Source of the DNA: Nocardia cyriacigeorgica GUH-2
GTDB lineage: Bacteria; Actinomycetota; Actinomycetes; Mycobacteriales; Mycobacteriaceae
Direction of reading: 5' to 3'
DNA length: 64,000 nucleotides
NCBI RefSeq assembly: GCF_000284035.1
Contig: NC_016887.1
Coordinates: 5,394,001-5,458,000 of the forward strand
The position numbers and the translations under genes are program-made. Positions 44,945 to 53,449 of the stretch are shown in pieces. A model generated the notes under the pieces. It was given only the letters and a program-made list of their open reading frames with translations, made no database searches and was not told where the DNA came from. Every line of letters begins with the position of its first letter. The stretch's first letter is position 1.

Positions 44945-46000
44945 ATGACCACCGTCGAAGTTCCACACGGCTCACGATCGGTCGTGCTGCGGGTAGCCGC
45001 GGTCATCGCCGAGACCGCCGATACCTGCTCGCTGGTCTTCGACGTACCCGAGGAGCTGCGCGAACGCTTCCAGTACCAGCCGGGCCAGTTCCTGACCCTG
45101 CGTATCCCCAGCGACCTGACCGGCTCGGTCGCGCGCTGCTATTCGCTGGCCAGCTCGCCCTACACCGACGACCGGCCCAAGGTCACCGTCAAGCGCACCG
45201 AAGGCGGCTACGGCTCCAACTGGCTCTGCGACAACATCACCGCCGGTTCCGAGATCGAGGTGCTGCCGCCGTCGGGTGTGTTCACCCCGAAGGATCTCGA
45301 CGAGGATCTGCTGCTGTTCGGCGCGGGCAGCGGCATCACCCCGGTCATGTCGATCCTGAAATCGGCGCTGGCTCGCGGCACCGGCAAGATCGTGCTGGTC
45401 TACGCCAACCGCGATCCGGAATCGGTGATCTTCGCCGACGAACTGCGCGAACTCGCCGACAAGGAGCCGCAGCGGCTGACCGTCATCCACTGGCTGGAAC
45501 CGCTGCAAGGCCTGCCCACCGCCGACGCACTCGCCGGCCTGGTCCGCCCCTACACCGGCTACCGCGCCTTCATGTGCGGCCCGCGCCCGTTCATGGACCG
45601 CGTGCACGACGCACTGGCCCAACTCGACGTCCCGCGCAACCGCACCCACGCCGAGGTCTTCAACTCCCTCGCCGGTGACCCGTTCGCCGATCAGGCGCCG
45701 GTGGAGGTCAGCGACGAAGAGGCCGCCGACGCCGCCACCGTCGAGGTGGAACTCGACGGCGAGGTGCACGAACTACGCTGGCCGCGCAAGCAGACCCTGG
45801 TCGACATCATGCTGTCCAAGGGCCTCGACGTCCCCTACTCCTGCCAGGAAGGCGAATGCGGCTCCTGCGCCTGCACCGTCCTGGAAGGCAAAGTCGAAAT
45901 GGCGAACGCCGAAATCCTCGACCCCGAGGACATCGAAAACGGCTACATCCTCGGCTGCCAGGCGCGGCCGGTCACCGATCATCTGAAGATCCAGTTCTGA
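44945..46000 (+). CDS. kshB: 3-ketosteroid 9-alpha-hydroxylase, ferredoxin reductase subunit KshB
   Basis: This 351-residue electron-transfer protein supplies electrons from NADH to the Rieske oxygenase KshA in opening the steroid B ring. It has an FAD-binding domain (RCYSLASSPY), an NAD domain (GAGSGITPVMSIL) and a C-terminal plant-type 2Fe-2S domain with CQEGECGSC and a later Cys in LGCQARP. The ATG at 44945 follows GAGAGG. A KstR motif precedes it. kshA is not in the window. The close similarity along the whole length to KshB as I know it makes the call firm, though related phenylacetyl-CoA or alkane reductases share the domain order. Confidence 0.9.
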   Translation: MTTVEVPHGSRSVVLRVAAVIAETADTCSLVFDVPEELRERFQYQPGQFLTLRIPSDLTGSVARCYSLASSPYTDDRPKVTVKRTEGGYGSNWLCDNITAGSEIEVLPPSGVFTPKDLDEDLLLFGAGSGITPVMSILKSALARGTGKIVLVYANRDPESVIFADELRELADKEPQRLTVIHWLEPLQGLPTADALAGLVRPYTGYRAFMCGPRPFMDRVHDALAQLDVPRNRTHAEVFNSLAGDPFADQAPVEVSDEEAADAATVEVELDGEVHELRWPRKQTLVDIMLSKGLDVPYSCQEGECGSCACTVLEGKVEMANAEILDPEDIENGYILGCQARPVTDHLKIQF

Positions 46001-46020
46001 GATCTGGCCGATCCCACGCC

Positions 46021-47229
46021 TCAGCAGTTGCTCGGCGCCGGTTCGCCGCGGAATCGCGCATCCAGCCACGCCACCATGCTCGGCACGCCGAGCACCGCCG
46101 CCGACAGATGCTCCGGTGACGCGGTCAGCTCGGCCTGCACCGGTACCCCCGCTGCGCAATAGCGGCGGTTGGTCGCGACGATGGAGTCGATCGGTATCAG
46201 CGGGTCGGTGGGTGAATGCCATTCGAAGATGGGCATATTCGGGATGCCGTCGAACAGTTCGAGGCTGTTCTCCTCGACGACCGCGCGGGCGTCGGCGTCG
46301 TACATGAGCGAGGTGTTGCTGGCGTAATCGCGCACACTGCGGCCGGCGCCGGTGGCGATGATCTCGTTGGTGCATCCGTTGGCCATCTGGTCGCGGGCCG
46401 CCAGACCGGTCGGGTTGAGGTGATCGCTGATCGGGAACCGGTCGGGGTATTCGCGTTCGAGCCCGATGCCCGCCGCCATCACCAGTCCGAATCCCGGATG
46501 CGGGTTGAACTGCAACGCTTCCAGCATCCGCACCAGATTCGCCGGCACCCCGCCTGCCGCGGCGCCGGCCAGTTTCAGCTCCGGCGCGTAGGTGGGCGCG
46601 AGCGCCGCCGCCCACGCCGTGGCCATGCCGCCGCCGGAATAGCCGGCCATCGCGACCGGGCTGTGCTGCACCGCGAGCTCCGGAACACGCTGGGCGGCAC
46701 GGATTCCGTCGAGGGTGATCTGCCCGCCGAGCCGGGCCGCACCGTAGGCGAAGGTCGGGCCGAGGTGATCCGGCAGCGCGATGCTCCAGCCGCGCAGCAG
46801 CAGCACATTCAGCGCAACCGCCTCGCGCACCTGCAGATTCGGATCGGCGGTGTAGAGCACCCGCGAGATCGCGCAGCGCGGGCCCAGCCCGTTGATGATG
46901 TGCTGGTAGGACAGCAGCGGACCATCCGGCCGATGACCCGGCGGGGTCAAGACCGTCGTGGTGGCCGCGATGGGCAGCCCGCGCGAATTCGTGGAGCGGA
47001 ATTTGACCAGCGTCAGCGCGGTGCCAGGGAAGGTCAGCAGTGGCGGCAGCCGCCGCACCGCGAGCACGTCACCGGGCTGGTAGGAGGCAAGGTCGGCCGG
47101 CTGGGAGTAGAAGGGATCCGGGTCGGCCGCAGGGTAGCGAGGTAACGCCGGGGCGGTAGCCGTCCCGGCCAGCAGAACCGCAGAGGCGCCGACGAGCGCG
47201 CCGGTTATCAAACGCTGGATAACCTGCAT
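46021..47229 (-). CDS. Secreted lipase/esterase of the LIP family
   Basis: This is an alpha/beta-hydrolase of about 402 residues with an N-terminal signal peptide (basic start, then LITGALVGASAVLLAG, Ala-rich cleavage region). The nucleophile elbow is GYSGGG, and later Asp and His candidates lie in SPTDPLIP and SPEHLSA. The family (secretory lipases, PF03583-like) releases fatty acids from triacylglycerols or other esters outside the cell. The ATG at 47229 gives the best signal peptide; a GTG at 47247 is an alternative and neither has a clear ribosome site. It converges with kshB. Confidence 0.85.
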   Translation of the reverse strand: MQVIQRLITGALVGASAVLLAGTATAPALPRYPAADPDPFYSQPADLASYQPGDVLAVRRLPPLLTFPGTALTLVKFRSTNSRGLPIAATTTVLTPPGHRPDGPLLSYQHIINGLGPRCAISRVLYTADPNLQVREAVALNVLLLRGWSIALPDHLGPTFAYGAARLGGQITLDGIRAAQRVPELAVQHSPVAMAGYSGGGMATAWAAALAPTYAPELKLAGAAAGGVPANLVRMLEALQFNPHPGFGLVMAAGIGLEREYPDRFPISDHLNPTGLAARDQMANGCTNEIIATGAGRSVRDYASNTSLMYDADARAVVEENSLELFDGIPNMPIFEWHSPTDPLIPIDSIVATNRRYCAAGVPVQAELTASPEHLSAAVLGVPSMVAWLDARFRGEPAPSNC

Positions 47230-47302
47230 GGCAGGTATTGCTACCACGCGGCGGCGCCGAGGAGACGCAGCCTCGGTCGTCTCGGCGAGCCATCGATCGA
47301 GG

Positions 47303-47926
47303 TCAACCCAATTGCGTCATGCCCGCCGCGACCACCTGGGCCACGTTGAGGACCTCCTCGGCCGAGGGGAGGGGGACGCCGTCGAGGGCGTGTAGCCGGT
47401 CGGTGCTGGCGATGGCGAACATGGCCGAGACCCAGGCGGCGGCGCAGGCGCGCAGGGTGCCGGGGCGGACCGGGGTGGGTGCGCTGGCCTGGAGGACGCG
47501 GGCGGTGACGTCGAGGAGTTGATCGCGCAGCTGACGTAGCTGGCGGCGGACGTCGGGGTGGGTGTCGGCCTCGCGCCACATGATCACCCGCAGCACCGAG
47601 GAATGATGGTCGCGAAGATTCAGCGCTGCATCGAGATTGACGAGACTGGCCACCGGATCGCCGGGTGCGACGACGGCGCCGATGTCGTTGATCGGCTGCG
47701 GTGGCACGCGTTCGGCCATCAGCGCCGACAGGATCGAGTTCTTGGTGGGGAAATAGTAGAAAACCAGCCCTTTGGGCACACCAGCGGTCGCGGCGATGGC
47801 CGCCGTCGGGGTGCCGTCGAAACCCTGTGCGGCGAACAGCTTCTCGGCCGCGTCCAGGATGAGTTGACGGGCGTCGCCGTCGGTTTTCGCGCTGCGGCGA
47901 CGCCCAGCTCGACGGGGTCTGGTCAT
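47303..47926 (-). CDS. TetR-family transcriptional regulator
   Basis: This protein has 207 residues with an Arg-rich start and a classical TetR domain (LILDAAEKLFAAQGFDGTPTAAIAATAGVPKGLVFYYFPTK). The C-terminal domain is variable and its ligand unknown. The start at 47926 is chosen because the helix-turn-helix begins about 20 residues later; the open frame continues upstream into the SPW gene. It lies between the lipase gene and the SPW-repeat gene, all on one strand. Confidence 0.85.
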   Translation of the reverse strand: MTRPRRAGRRRSAKTDGDARQLILDAAEKLFAAQGFDGTPTAAIAATAGVPKGLVFYYFPTKNSILSALMAERVPPQPINDIGAVVAPGDPVASLVNLDAALNLRDHHSSVLRVIMWREADTHPDVRRQLRQLRDQLLDVTARVLQASAPTPVRPGTLRACAAAWVSAMFAIASTDRLHALDGVPLPSAEEVLNVAQVVAAGMTQLG

Positions 47927-47931
47927 ATCCG

Positions 47932-48288
47932 TCAGTGATGCGGAGCCATACCGTGCAACCGGCCCGACACCGCCGGCAGCGCTGCCACCGCGACCACTAC
48001 CGTCACGACCCCGACCACCCATGCGGTCCAGGATGCGCCACTGAAGCCGCTGAAGTCCATGACCCACGGGGACAGGAACATCAGCACGCCGAACAGGCCC
48101 ATCGCGTAATCGGCGGAGGCCATCTCAGCTCGGTACATCTGCGCCAGACCGGTCAGTGCGATGAGCACACCGAGCACGATCAACGACCACATGGCCCGAT
48201 CGTTGGTCTCCACCCATAGCGGTGAGAGTGCGGCGAAGACGCCCAGCACTACGGCCAGGAAATCTTGCGCACGGCTTTCGGTGAACAT
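47932..48288 (-). CDS. SPW-repeat integral membrane protein
   Basis: This 118-residue protein has four predicted membrane segments and two SPW motifs (LSPLW and LSPWV), as in the SPW repeat family (PF03779). Its function is unknown; members in actinomycetes are small membrane proteins. The ATG at 48288 has a perfect GGAGG five bases upstream. The stop is six bases before the TetR start, so the two genes probably form an operon. An inverted repeat lies in its leader at 48315-48336. Confidence 0.88.
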   Translation of the reverse strand: MFTESRAQDFLAVVLGVFAALSPLWVETNDRAMWSLIVLGVLIALTGLAQMYRAEMASADYAMGLFGVLMFLSPWVMDFSGFSGASWTAWVVGVVTVVVAVAALPAVSGRLHGMAPHH

Positions 48289-48314
48289 AAATGCCTCCTT
48301 GCATTTGCTGGTGC

Positions 48315-48336
48315 GGACAGACCCGAAAATCTGTCC
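48315..48336. promoter_or_regulatory. Inverted repeat in the leader of the SPW gene
   Basis: GGACAGA and TCTGTCC form perfect 7-base arms around an 8-base loop, about 27 bases before the ribosome site of the SPW gene. It could be an operator for the TetR encoded next to it or an RNA hairpin. Confidence 0.4.
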
Positions 48337-48514
48337 TGACCTCGGTATAGACCTGATTGACCGCCCGGTCGATATAGGAATGGACACGATTGCGTGGCAA
48401 TCGATGGCACGGTAAAGGTGACTGCCCTCACAACCGCACCGACCAAGCGGACGTTAGGGTGGACTGTCTTCAGTGAGTGGCCGGACGCACGGCCCGGAGG
48501 AAGGGATTGCGGGC

Positions 48515-49714
48515 ATGACTGCTGCGCCGATCGTGATCGTGGGGGCCGGTCTGGCCGGCTTGCGCACCGCGGAGGAGTTGCGCCGCGCGGGGTATGAGGG
48601 CGAGCTGATCCTGCTCGGCGCCGAATCCCGGCCGCCGTACGACCGACCGCCGCTGTCCAAGCAGTTCGTGCGCGGCGAAACCGACGACACCACGCTGCGG
48701 CCCGCGGAATTCTTCACCGAGAAGAAGATCGATCTGCGCCTGCATCACGAGGCGGTCGGGCTCGACACCGAGGCCCGCCGGGTGCGGCTGGCCGACGGCT
48801 CCGTCCTCGACTACAGCGACCTGATCATCGCCACCGGACTGCGCCCGCGCAAACTCCCCGGCCTGCCCGACATCGACGGTGTGCACGTGCTGCGCGACCA
48901 CGACGACGCCACCGCCCTGCGCGCCGAGGTCGGCGAGGCCACCACCGCGCTCGTCATCGGCGCCGGCTTCATCGGCTGCGAGGTGGCCGCCAGTTTCCGC
49001 GCCTGTGGTGTGCCGGTGGTGCTGGTGGAGCCGCAGCCGACGCCGCTGGCCTCGGTGCTTGGTGAGCAGGTGGGGGCCCTGGTGGCGCGGATGCACCGGG
49101 ACGAAGGCGTGGATCTGCGCTGCGGCCTCGGCGTCGATTCGCTGCTGGCCGACGACGCCGGCCGGGTACGCGGCGCGCTGCTGACCGATGGGTCCGAGGT
49201 GGCGGCCGATCTGGTGGTGATCGGGGTCGGATCGCGGCCGGTCACCGAGTGGCTGGCCGAATCCGGTATCGAGCTGGCCGAACCGTCGGCCGGTGGCGGC
49301 GTGCTCGCCGACGAGGTCGGGCGTACCTCGGCGCCGGGCGTGTGGGCCGTGGGCGATGTCGCGGCCTGGCTGCACGACGACGGTGCGCGCACCCGCGTCG
49401 AGCATTGGACCAATGCGGGTGAGCAGGCGAAACTGCTGGCCTGCGCGCTGCTGGGCGCCGAACCGCCGACCGCGGCGCGGGTGCCCTACTTCTGGAGCGA
49501 TCAGTACGACGTGAAGATCCAGGCCCTGGGCACGCCGGGGCCCGCTGACGAGATCCACATCGTCTCCGACGACGGCCGCAAGTTCCTGGTCTACTACGCC
49601 CAGGATGGCACGCTCACCGGCGTGGTCGGCGCCGGGATGACCGCCAAGGTGATGAAGACCAGGGCGAAGATCGCGGCAGGTGCCCCGGTGGCGGAGCTGC
49701 TCGACGCGGGCTAA
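48515..49714 (+). CDS. FAD-dependent NAD(P)H:ferredoxin reductase-like oxidoreductase
   Basis: This flavoprotein has 399 residues. An FAD Rossmann motif (VGAGLAGLRTAEEL) opens the protein, PPYDRPPLSK follows as in rubredoxin and ferredoxin reductases, and a second Rossmann motif (VIGAGFIGCEVAAS) binds NAD(P)H. The AVGDVAAW motif contacts the FAD, and a C-terminal reductase domain holds an FWSDQYD-type segment. Such enzymes feed ferredoxins that serve cytochrome P450s or oxygenases. No ferredoxin or P450 gene is adjacent. The ATG at 48515 is preferred over a GTG at 48473. It diverges from the SPW gene. Confidence 0.85.
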   Translation: MTAAPIVIVGAGLAGLRTAEELRRAGYEGELILLGAESRPPYDRPPLSKQFVRGETDDTTLRPAEFFTEKKIDLRLHHEAVGLDTEARRVRLADGSVLDYSDLIIATGLRPRKLPGLPDIDGVHVLRDHDDATALRAEVGEATTALVIGAGFIGCEVAASFRACGVPVVLVEPQPTPLASVLGEQVGALVARMHRDEGVDLRCGLGVDSLLADDAGRVRGALLTDGSEVAADLVVIGVGSRPVTEWLAESGIELAEPSAGGGVLADEVGRTSAPGVWAVGDVAAWLHDDGARTRVEHWTNAGEQAKLLACALLGAEPPTAARVPYFWSDQYDVKIQALGTPGPADEIHIVSDDGRKFLVYYAQDGTLTGVVGAGMTAKVMKTRAKIAAGAPVAELLDAG

Positions 49715-49727
49715 TACCTTTAGGGGT

Positions 49728-50489
49728 GTGATCGTCGCGCTCATCGATTCCGGTCTCGGCTCGCTGCCGACAGCAGCATGGCTGCGCAAGCTGCGGCCGG
49801 ATGTGGATCTGGTGTTGCAGCTGGATCCCGATGGCGCGCCGTGGGGGCCCAAACCCGAGGACTGGGTGATCGAGCGGGTGGTCGCGACAGCGCGCGCCTC
49901 GTTGACGATGGGCGCGGAGGTGATCGTGCTGCCGTGCAATACCGCCAGCGTGACCGCCCTCGACCACGTCCGCGCGGACGTCGGCCCGGACATTCCGGTG
50001 ATCGGCACCGTGCCCGCGATCAAACCCGCCGCGGCCGCCTGCCGCTCGGTGGCGGTCTGGGCCACCGCGGCCACCACCGCGAGCCGCTATCAAGCCGACC
50101 TCATCGCCCGCTTCGGCGGCGAGGCGACGGTGACCGGCGTGGCCTGCCACGGCCTGGCCGATGCGATCGACGCCGGCGATCTGGTGGCCGCCCGCGCGGC
50201 GATCGAGGCGGCGGCCGAGCAGACTCCCGACGATGTGGAGGGCGTGGTTCTCGGCTGCACCCACTATCCGCTGGTGGTGGACAGCATCGTGGCCGCGTTG
50301 CCGGACGGCGTGCGGCTGTTCGACAGCGCCCAAGCCGTTGCCGCGCAGACGATCCGGCGCATGGATGCCCTGGGCCGGCCGAGCACCGGCAACGGTACGG
50401 TGCAGGTGTTCAACAGCGGCCGCCCCGGCGAACTGCCCGCGGCCGCTGCCGCTTTCGAACCCGGACGGGCGCTCGGCGCGACGGATTGA
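49728..50489 (+). CDS. Glutamate/aspartate racemase-family protein
   Basis: This protein of about 253 residues has both catalytic cysteine motifs of glutamate racemases, LPCNTAS and GCTHYP, and an N-terminal DSGLGS that replaces the usual DSGxGG. MurI supplies D-glutamate for peptidoglycan. The departures from the MurI consensus suggest a paralogue or another Asp/Glu racemase. The GTG at 49728 starts 14 bases after the previous stop, preceded by AGGGG. The next gene follows 32 bases downstream. Confidence 0.75.
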   Translation: MIVALIDSGLGSLPTAAWLRKLRPDVDLVLQLDPDGAPWGPKPEDWVIERVVATARASLTMGAEVIVLPCNTASVTALDHVRADVGPDIPVIGTVPAIKPAAAACRSVAVWATAATTASRYQADLIARFGGEATVTGVACHGLADAIDAGDLVAARAAIEAAAEQTPDDVEGVVLGCTHYPLVVDSIVAALPDGVRLFDSAQAVAAQTIRRMDALGRPSTGNGTVQVFNSGRPGELPAAAAAFEPGRALGATD

Positions 50490-50521
50490 CCGTTCGGCAA
50501 CCGCGACCGGGAGGCCGGCTG

Positions 50522-51262
50522 ATGACCGAGAACCCCACCGCCGAGCAGGTGCGGGCCGCGCTCGCCGAACACGCCGACCCGGCCGATGCCGTGCACCTGC
50601 AACGGTTCTTCAAAACCGGGCCGGGCGAGTACGGTGAGGGCGACGTCTTCATCGGCGTGCGCGTTCCCGCCACCCGTTCCGTCGCCAAACGCTTTGCCGC
50701 GCTGCCGCTCTCCGAGATCGGCGTGCTGCTCGACAGCCCCGTACACGAGGAGCGGCTGGCGGCTCTGATCATCCTCAACAACCGCTTCGTGAAGGCGTCG
50801 AAACCACGCACCTTCGACGAGGCCGCCCGCGCCGAGATGGTGCGGTTCTACCTGGACGCGGTGCGACGCGGCCGGGTGAACAACTGGGATCTGGTCGACG
50901 TCTCGGCCGAGCGGATCGTCGGGCCCTGGCTGCTCGACAAACCGCACGATCTGCTGTTCGAGCTGGCCGATTCGGAGGCGTTGTGGGAGCGACGGGTCGC
51001 GTTGCTGTCCACGTTCGCCTTCATCAAGGCCGGCGACGCGTCGACCACGTTCGCCGTCGCCGAGCGGCTACTCGGCGACCGGCACGATCTCATCCAGAAA
51101 GCGCTCGGCTGGATGCTGCGCGAGGTGGGCAAGCGCGTCGACCGGCAGCTGCTGACCGACTTCCTGGACCGGCATGCGGCGCAGATGGGACGCACCGCAT
51201 TGAGTTACGCCACCGAACATCTGGATCCGGAAGCCCGGGCGGTATATCGGGCCATGCGGTAA
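50522..51262 (+). CDS. AlkD-like DNA alkylation repair protein
   Basis: This protein has 246 residues rich in HEAT-like helices, matching the AlkD DNA glycosylase family (PF08713-like), which removes alkylated purines. Family-like segments are GVRVPATRSVAKRF near residue 45, HEERLAALIIL, NNWDLVD and the tail WMLREVGK. The start at 50522 has GGGAGG seven bases upstream. It follows the racemase gene closely, which may mean joint transcription without shared function. Confidence 0.88.
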   Translation: MTENPTAEQVRAALAEHADPADAVHLQRFFKTGPGEYGEGDVFIGVRVPATRSVAKRFAALPLSEIGVLLDSPVHEERLAALIILNNRFVKASKPRTFDEAARAEMVRFYLDAVRRGRVNNWDLVDVSAERIVGPWLLDKPHDLLFELADSEALWERRVALLSTFAFIKAGDASTTFAVAERLLGDRHDLIQKALGWMLREVGKRVDRQLLTDFLDRHAAQMGRTALSYATEHLDPEARAVYRAMR

Positions 51263-51342
51263 TACGATCAGGCACACCGTAATACATCACTGCACGCACT
51301 CCAGCGCGCCGAACGACATCCCACTCGGGTAAGAATGACCCC

Positions 51343-52044
51343 ATGGATGCCGATTACAACGGTCTCGGAGATGGACTTCGCGCGCGCCAGGAGGGTTTTC
51401 ACCGCACCGAACGGGAGCCGGCCGAACCGGCCGTCGCCATGGCTGCCGGGCTGACGGGAGCGGACACGAACAGCAACGGGGCGATCACCAACGGGTCGCT
51501 GCCCACCCGGACGGCCGCGCAGCCCTCCGCCTTCGACTGGTCCCCGGCTCCGTTGCCGCCCATGCCGGAACCGCGGCGCTCGGCCCCCGCGCCGGAACCC
51601 GAGCCCACCCAGGGCATCGGACTGACCGGCGTGGACAATGCCGCGAGCACGCCGGCTCCGGCGCCGCCGGCCGCCGAAACCCCCGCTCCCGCAACGCCAG
51701 AAACGGAAGCACCCGCTCCGGCCCCGCGCCAGCCGATCCCCTCGCGCCGGGCGGCCCGCGCCGCCGCCGAAGCCGAGGCCCCCGCCGAACCCGAACTCCC
51801 CCTGCCGAACCCCGACGGCGGCGTCGACCTGCACCGCATCATGCGACTACTGCTGGCCAGCGACGAACTCAACGCCCTGGCCACCAAGGCCGAATCCGGC
51901 ACCCTCTCCCCCGAGGAAGTCGTGCGCACCGCCCGCCGCACCCGCGCCGCCGCGGTCGAGGTGGTCTCCGCCTGGTACGGCGGCTCCACCCAGATGGTGA
52001 AGTTCGCCCAGGCACTGTTACAGGCCGCCGGCGAATCGGACTGA
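51343..52044 (+). CDS. Pro/Ala-rich protein of unknown function
   Basis: This 233-residue protein has a low-complexity Pro/Ala/Glu-rich middle (residues about 60-155) and a more ordered helical C-terminus (VDLHRIMRLLLASDELNAL to the end) that looks conserved in composition. I do not recognise the family and see no signal peptide or membrane segment. No clear ribosome site precedes the ATG. The low-complexity centre makes the opposite-strand frames open too, so the call relies on the C-terminal helix pattern and on the clean end 48 bases before the shared terminator. Confidence 0.55.
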   Translation: MDADYNGLGDGLRARQEGFHRTEREPAEPAVAMAAGLTGADTNSNGAITNGSLPTRTAAQPSAFDWSPAPLPPMPEPRRSAPAPEPEPTQGIGLTGVDNAASTPAPAPPAAETPAPATPETEAPAPAPRQPIPSRRAARAAAEAEAPAEPELPLPNPDGGVDLHRIMRLLLASDELNALATKAESGTLSPEEVVRTARRTRAAAVEVVSAWYGGSTQMVKFAQALLQAAGESD

Positions 52045-52092
52045 GCAAGTCCCTGGCCGGACCGGCCGGCCGTAACGAACACACGAAAAACA

Positions 52093-52126
52093 AAACGGCG
52101 CCGCTCCTTTCGGAGCGGCGCCGTTT
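52093..52126. terminator. Strong bidirectional intrinsic terminator after tuf
   Basis: Perfect 15-base arms (AAACGGCGCCGCTCC and its complement) surround a TTTC loop. On the minus strand the stem is followed by TTTTGTTTTT, so it ends the str operon 17 bases after tuf. On the plus strand it also ends the 51343-52044 gene, with a shorter T-run. Confidence 0.92.
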
Positions 52127-52142
52127 CGGCTGGTACGTCAGA

Positions 52143-53333
52143 TCACTTGATGATCTTGGTGACGCGACCGGCGCCGACGGTGCGGCCACCTTCGCGGATC
52201 GCGAAGCGCAGGCCCTCGTCCATGGCGACCGGCTGGATCAGCTTGACAGACATCTCGGTGTTGTCACCGGGCATGACCATCTCGGTGCCCTCGGGCAGGG
52301 TCACAACGCCCGTCACGTCAGTGGTACGGAAGTAGAACTGCGGACGGTAGTTGTTGAAGAACGGGGTGTGGCGGCCACCCTCGTCCTTGGACAGGATGTA
52401 GGCCTGGCCCTCGAACTCGGTGTGCGGGGTGGTGGTGCCCGGCTTCACGACGACCTGGCCGCGCTCCACGTCCTCGCGCTTGATGCCACGAACCAGCAGA
52501 CCGACGTTGTCGCCCGCCTGGCCCTGGTCGAGCAGCTTGCGGAACATCTCGATACCGGTGACCGTGGTCTTGGTCTTCTCCGGGCGGATGCCGACGATCT
52601 CGACTTCCTCGTTCACGTTGATCACGCCACGCTCGACGCGACCGGTGACGACGGTGCCACGACCGGTGATGGTGAAGACGTCCTCGACGGGCATCAGGAA
52701 CGGCTTGTCGGTCTCACGCACCGGGTCCGGGATGGACTCGTCGACAGCGTTCATGAGCTCGACGACCGAGTCGACCCACTTCTGGTCGCCCTCGAGCGCC
52801 TTCAGGCCGGAGACGCGGACGACGGGGGCGTCCTCGTCGAACTCCTGCGAAGCCAGCAGCTCGCGGACCTCCATCTCGACGAGCTCGAGGATCTCCTCGT
52901 CGTCGACCATGTCCGACTTGTTCAGCGCGACCAGGATGTAGGGCACGCCGACCTGACGGGCGAGCAGCACGTGCTCACGGGTCTGCGGCATCGGGCCGTC
53001 GGTGGCGGCGACCACGAGGATGGCGCCGTCCATCTGCGCCGCACCGGTGATCATGTTCTTGATGTAGTCGGCGTGACCCGGGGCGTCGACGTGCGCGTAG
53101 TGGCGCTTCTCGGTCTGGTACTCGACGTGGGAGATGTTGATCGTGATACCACGAGCCTTCTCCTCAGGCGCCTTGTCGATCTGGTCGAAAGCGAAGCTCT
53201 CGTTCAGATCCGGGTACTTGTCAGCCAGCACCTTGGTGATCGCTGCGGTCAGCGTGGTCTTGCCGTGGTCGACGTGACCGATGGTGCCGATGTTGACGTG
53301 CGGCTTCGTCCGCTCGAACTTCGCCTTCGCCAC
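52143..53333 (-). CDS. tuf: Translation elongation factor Tu
   Basis: This 396-residue GTPase delivers aminoacyl-tRNA to the ribosome. The G motifs GHVDHGKT, DAPGH and NKSD are present, with the usual domains 2 and 3 and C-terminal GRVTKIIK. It is the last gene of the str operon, 116 bases after fusA, and ends at the strong terminator. Confidence 0.98.
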   Translation of the reverse strand: MAKAKFERTKPHVNIGTIGHVDHGKTTLTAAITKVLADKYPDLNESFAFDQIDKAPEEKARGITINISHVEYQTEKRHYAHVDAPGHADYIKNMITGAAQMDGAILVVAATDGPMPQTREHVLLARQVGVPYILVALNKSDMVDDEEILELVEMEVRELLASQEFDEDAPVVRVSGLKALEGDQKWVDSVVELMNAVDESIPDPVRETDKPFLMPVEDVFTITGRGTVVTGRVERGVINVNEEVEIVGIRPEKTKTTVTGIEMFRKLLDQGQAGDNVGLLVRGIKREDVERGQVVVKPGTTTPHTEFEGQAYILSKDEGGRHTPFFNNYRPQFYFRTTDVTGVVTLPEGTEMVMPGDNTEMSVKLIQPVAMDEGLRFAIREGGRTVGAGRVTKIIK

Positions 53334-53449
53334 TGTGGTGTCCTCCTGGACTTGTTGGTGCGTGCAGTTGCAGCAGTGCGGGTTTTTACTTACAGGGGTC
53401 GTGCAGACGCCCGGCCGATGGGGCAGGACTCGCGCCCTGCCCCGCCGTA

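Noticed and set aside
44972..46615. Minus-strand frames opposite kshB and an alternate frame within the lipase gene
   Set aside because: They are shadows without domains; the kshB and lipase frames have full family motifs.
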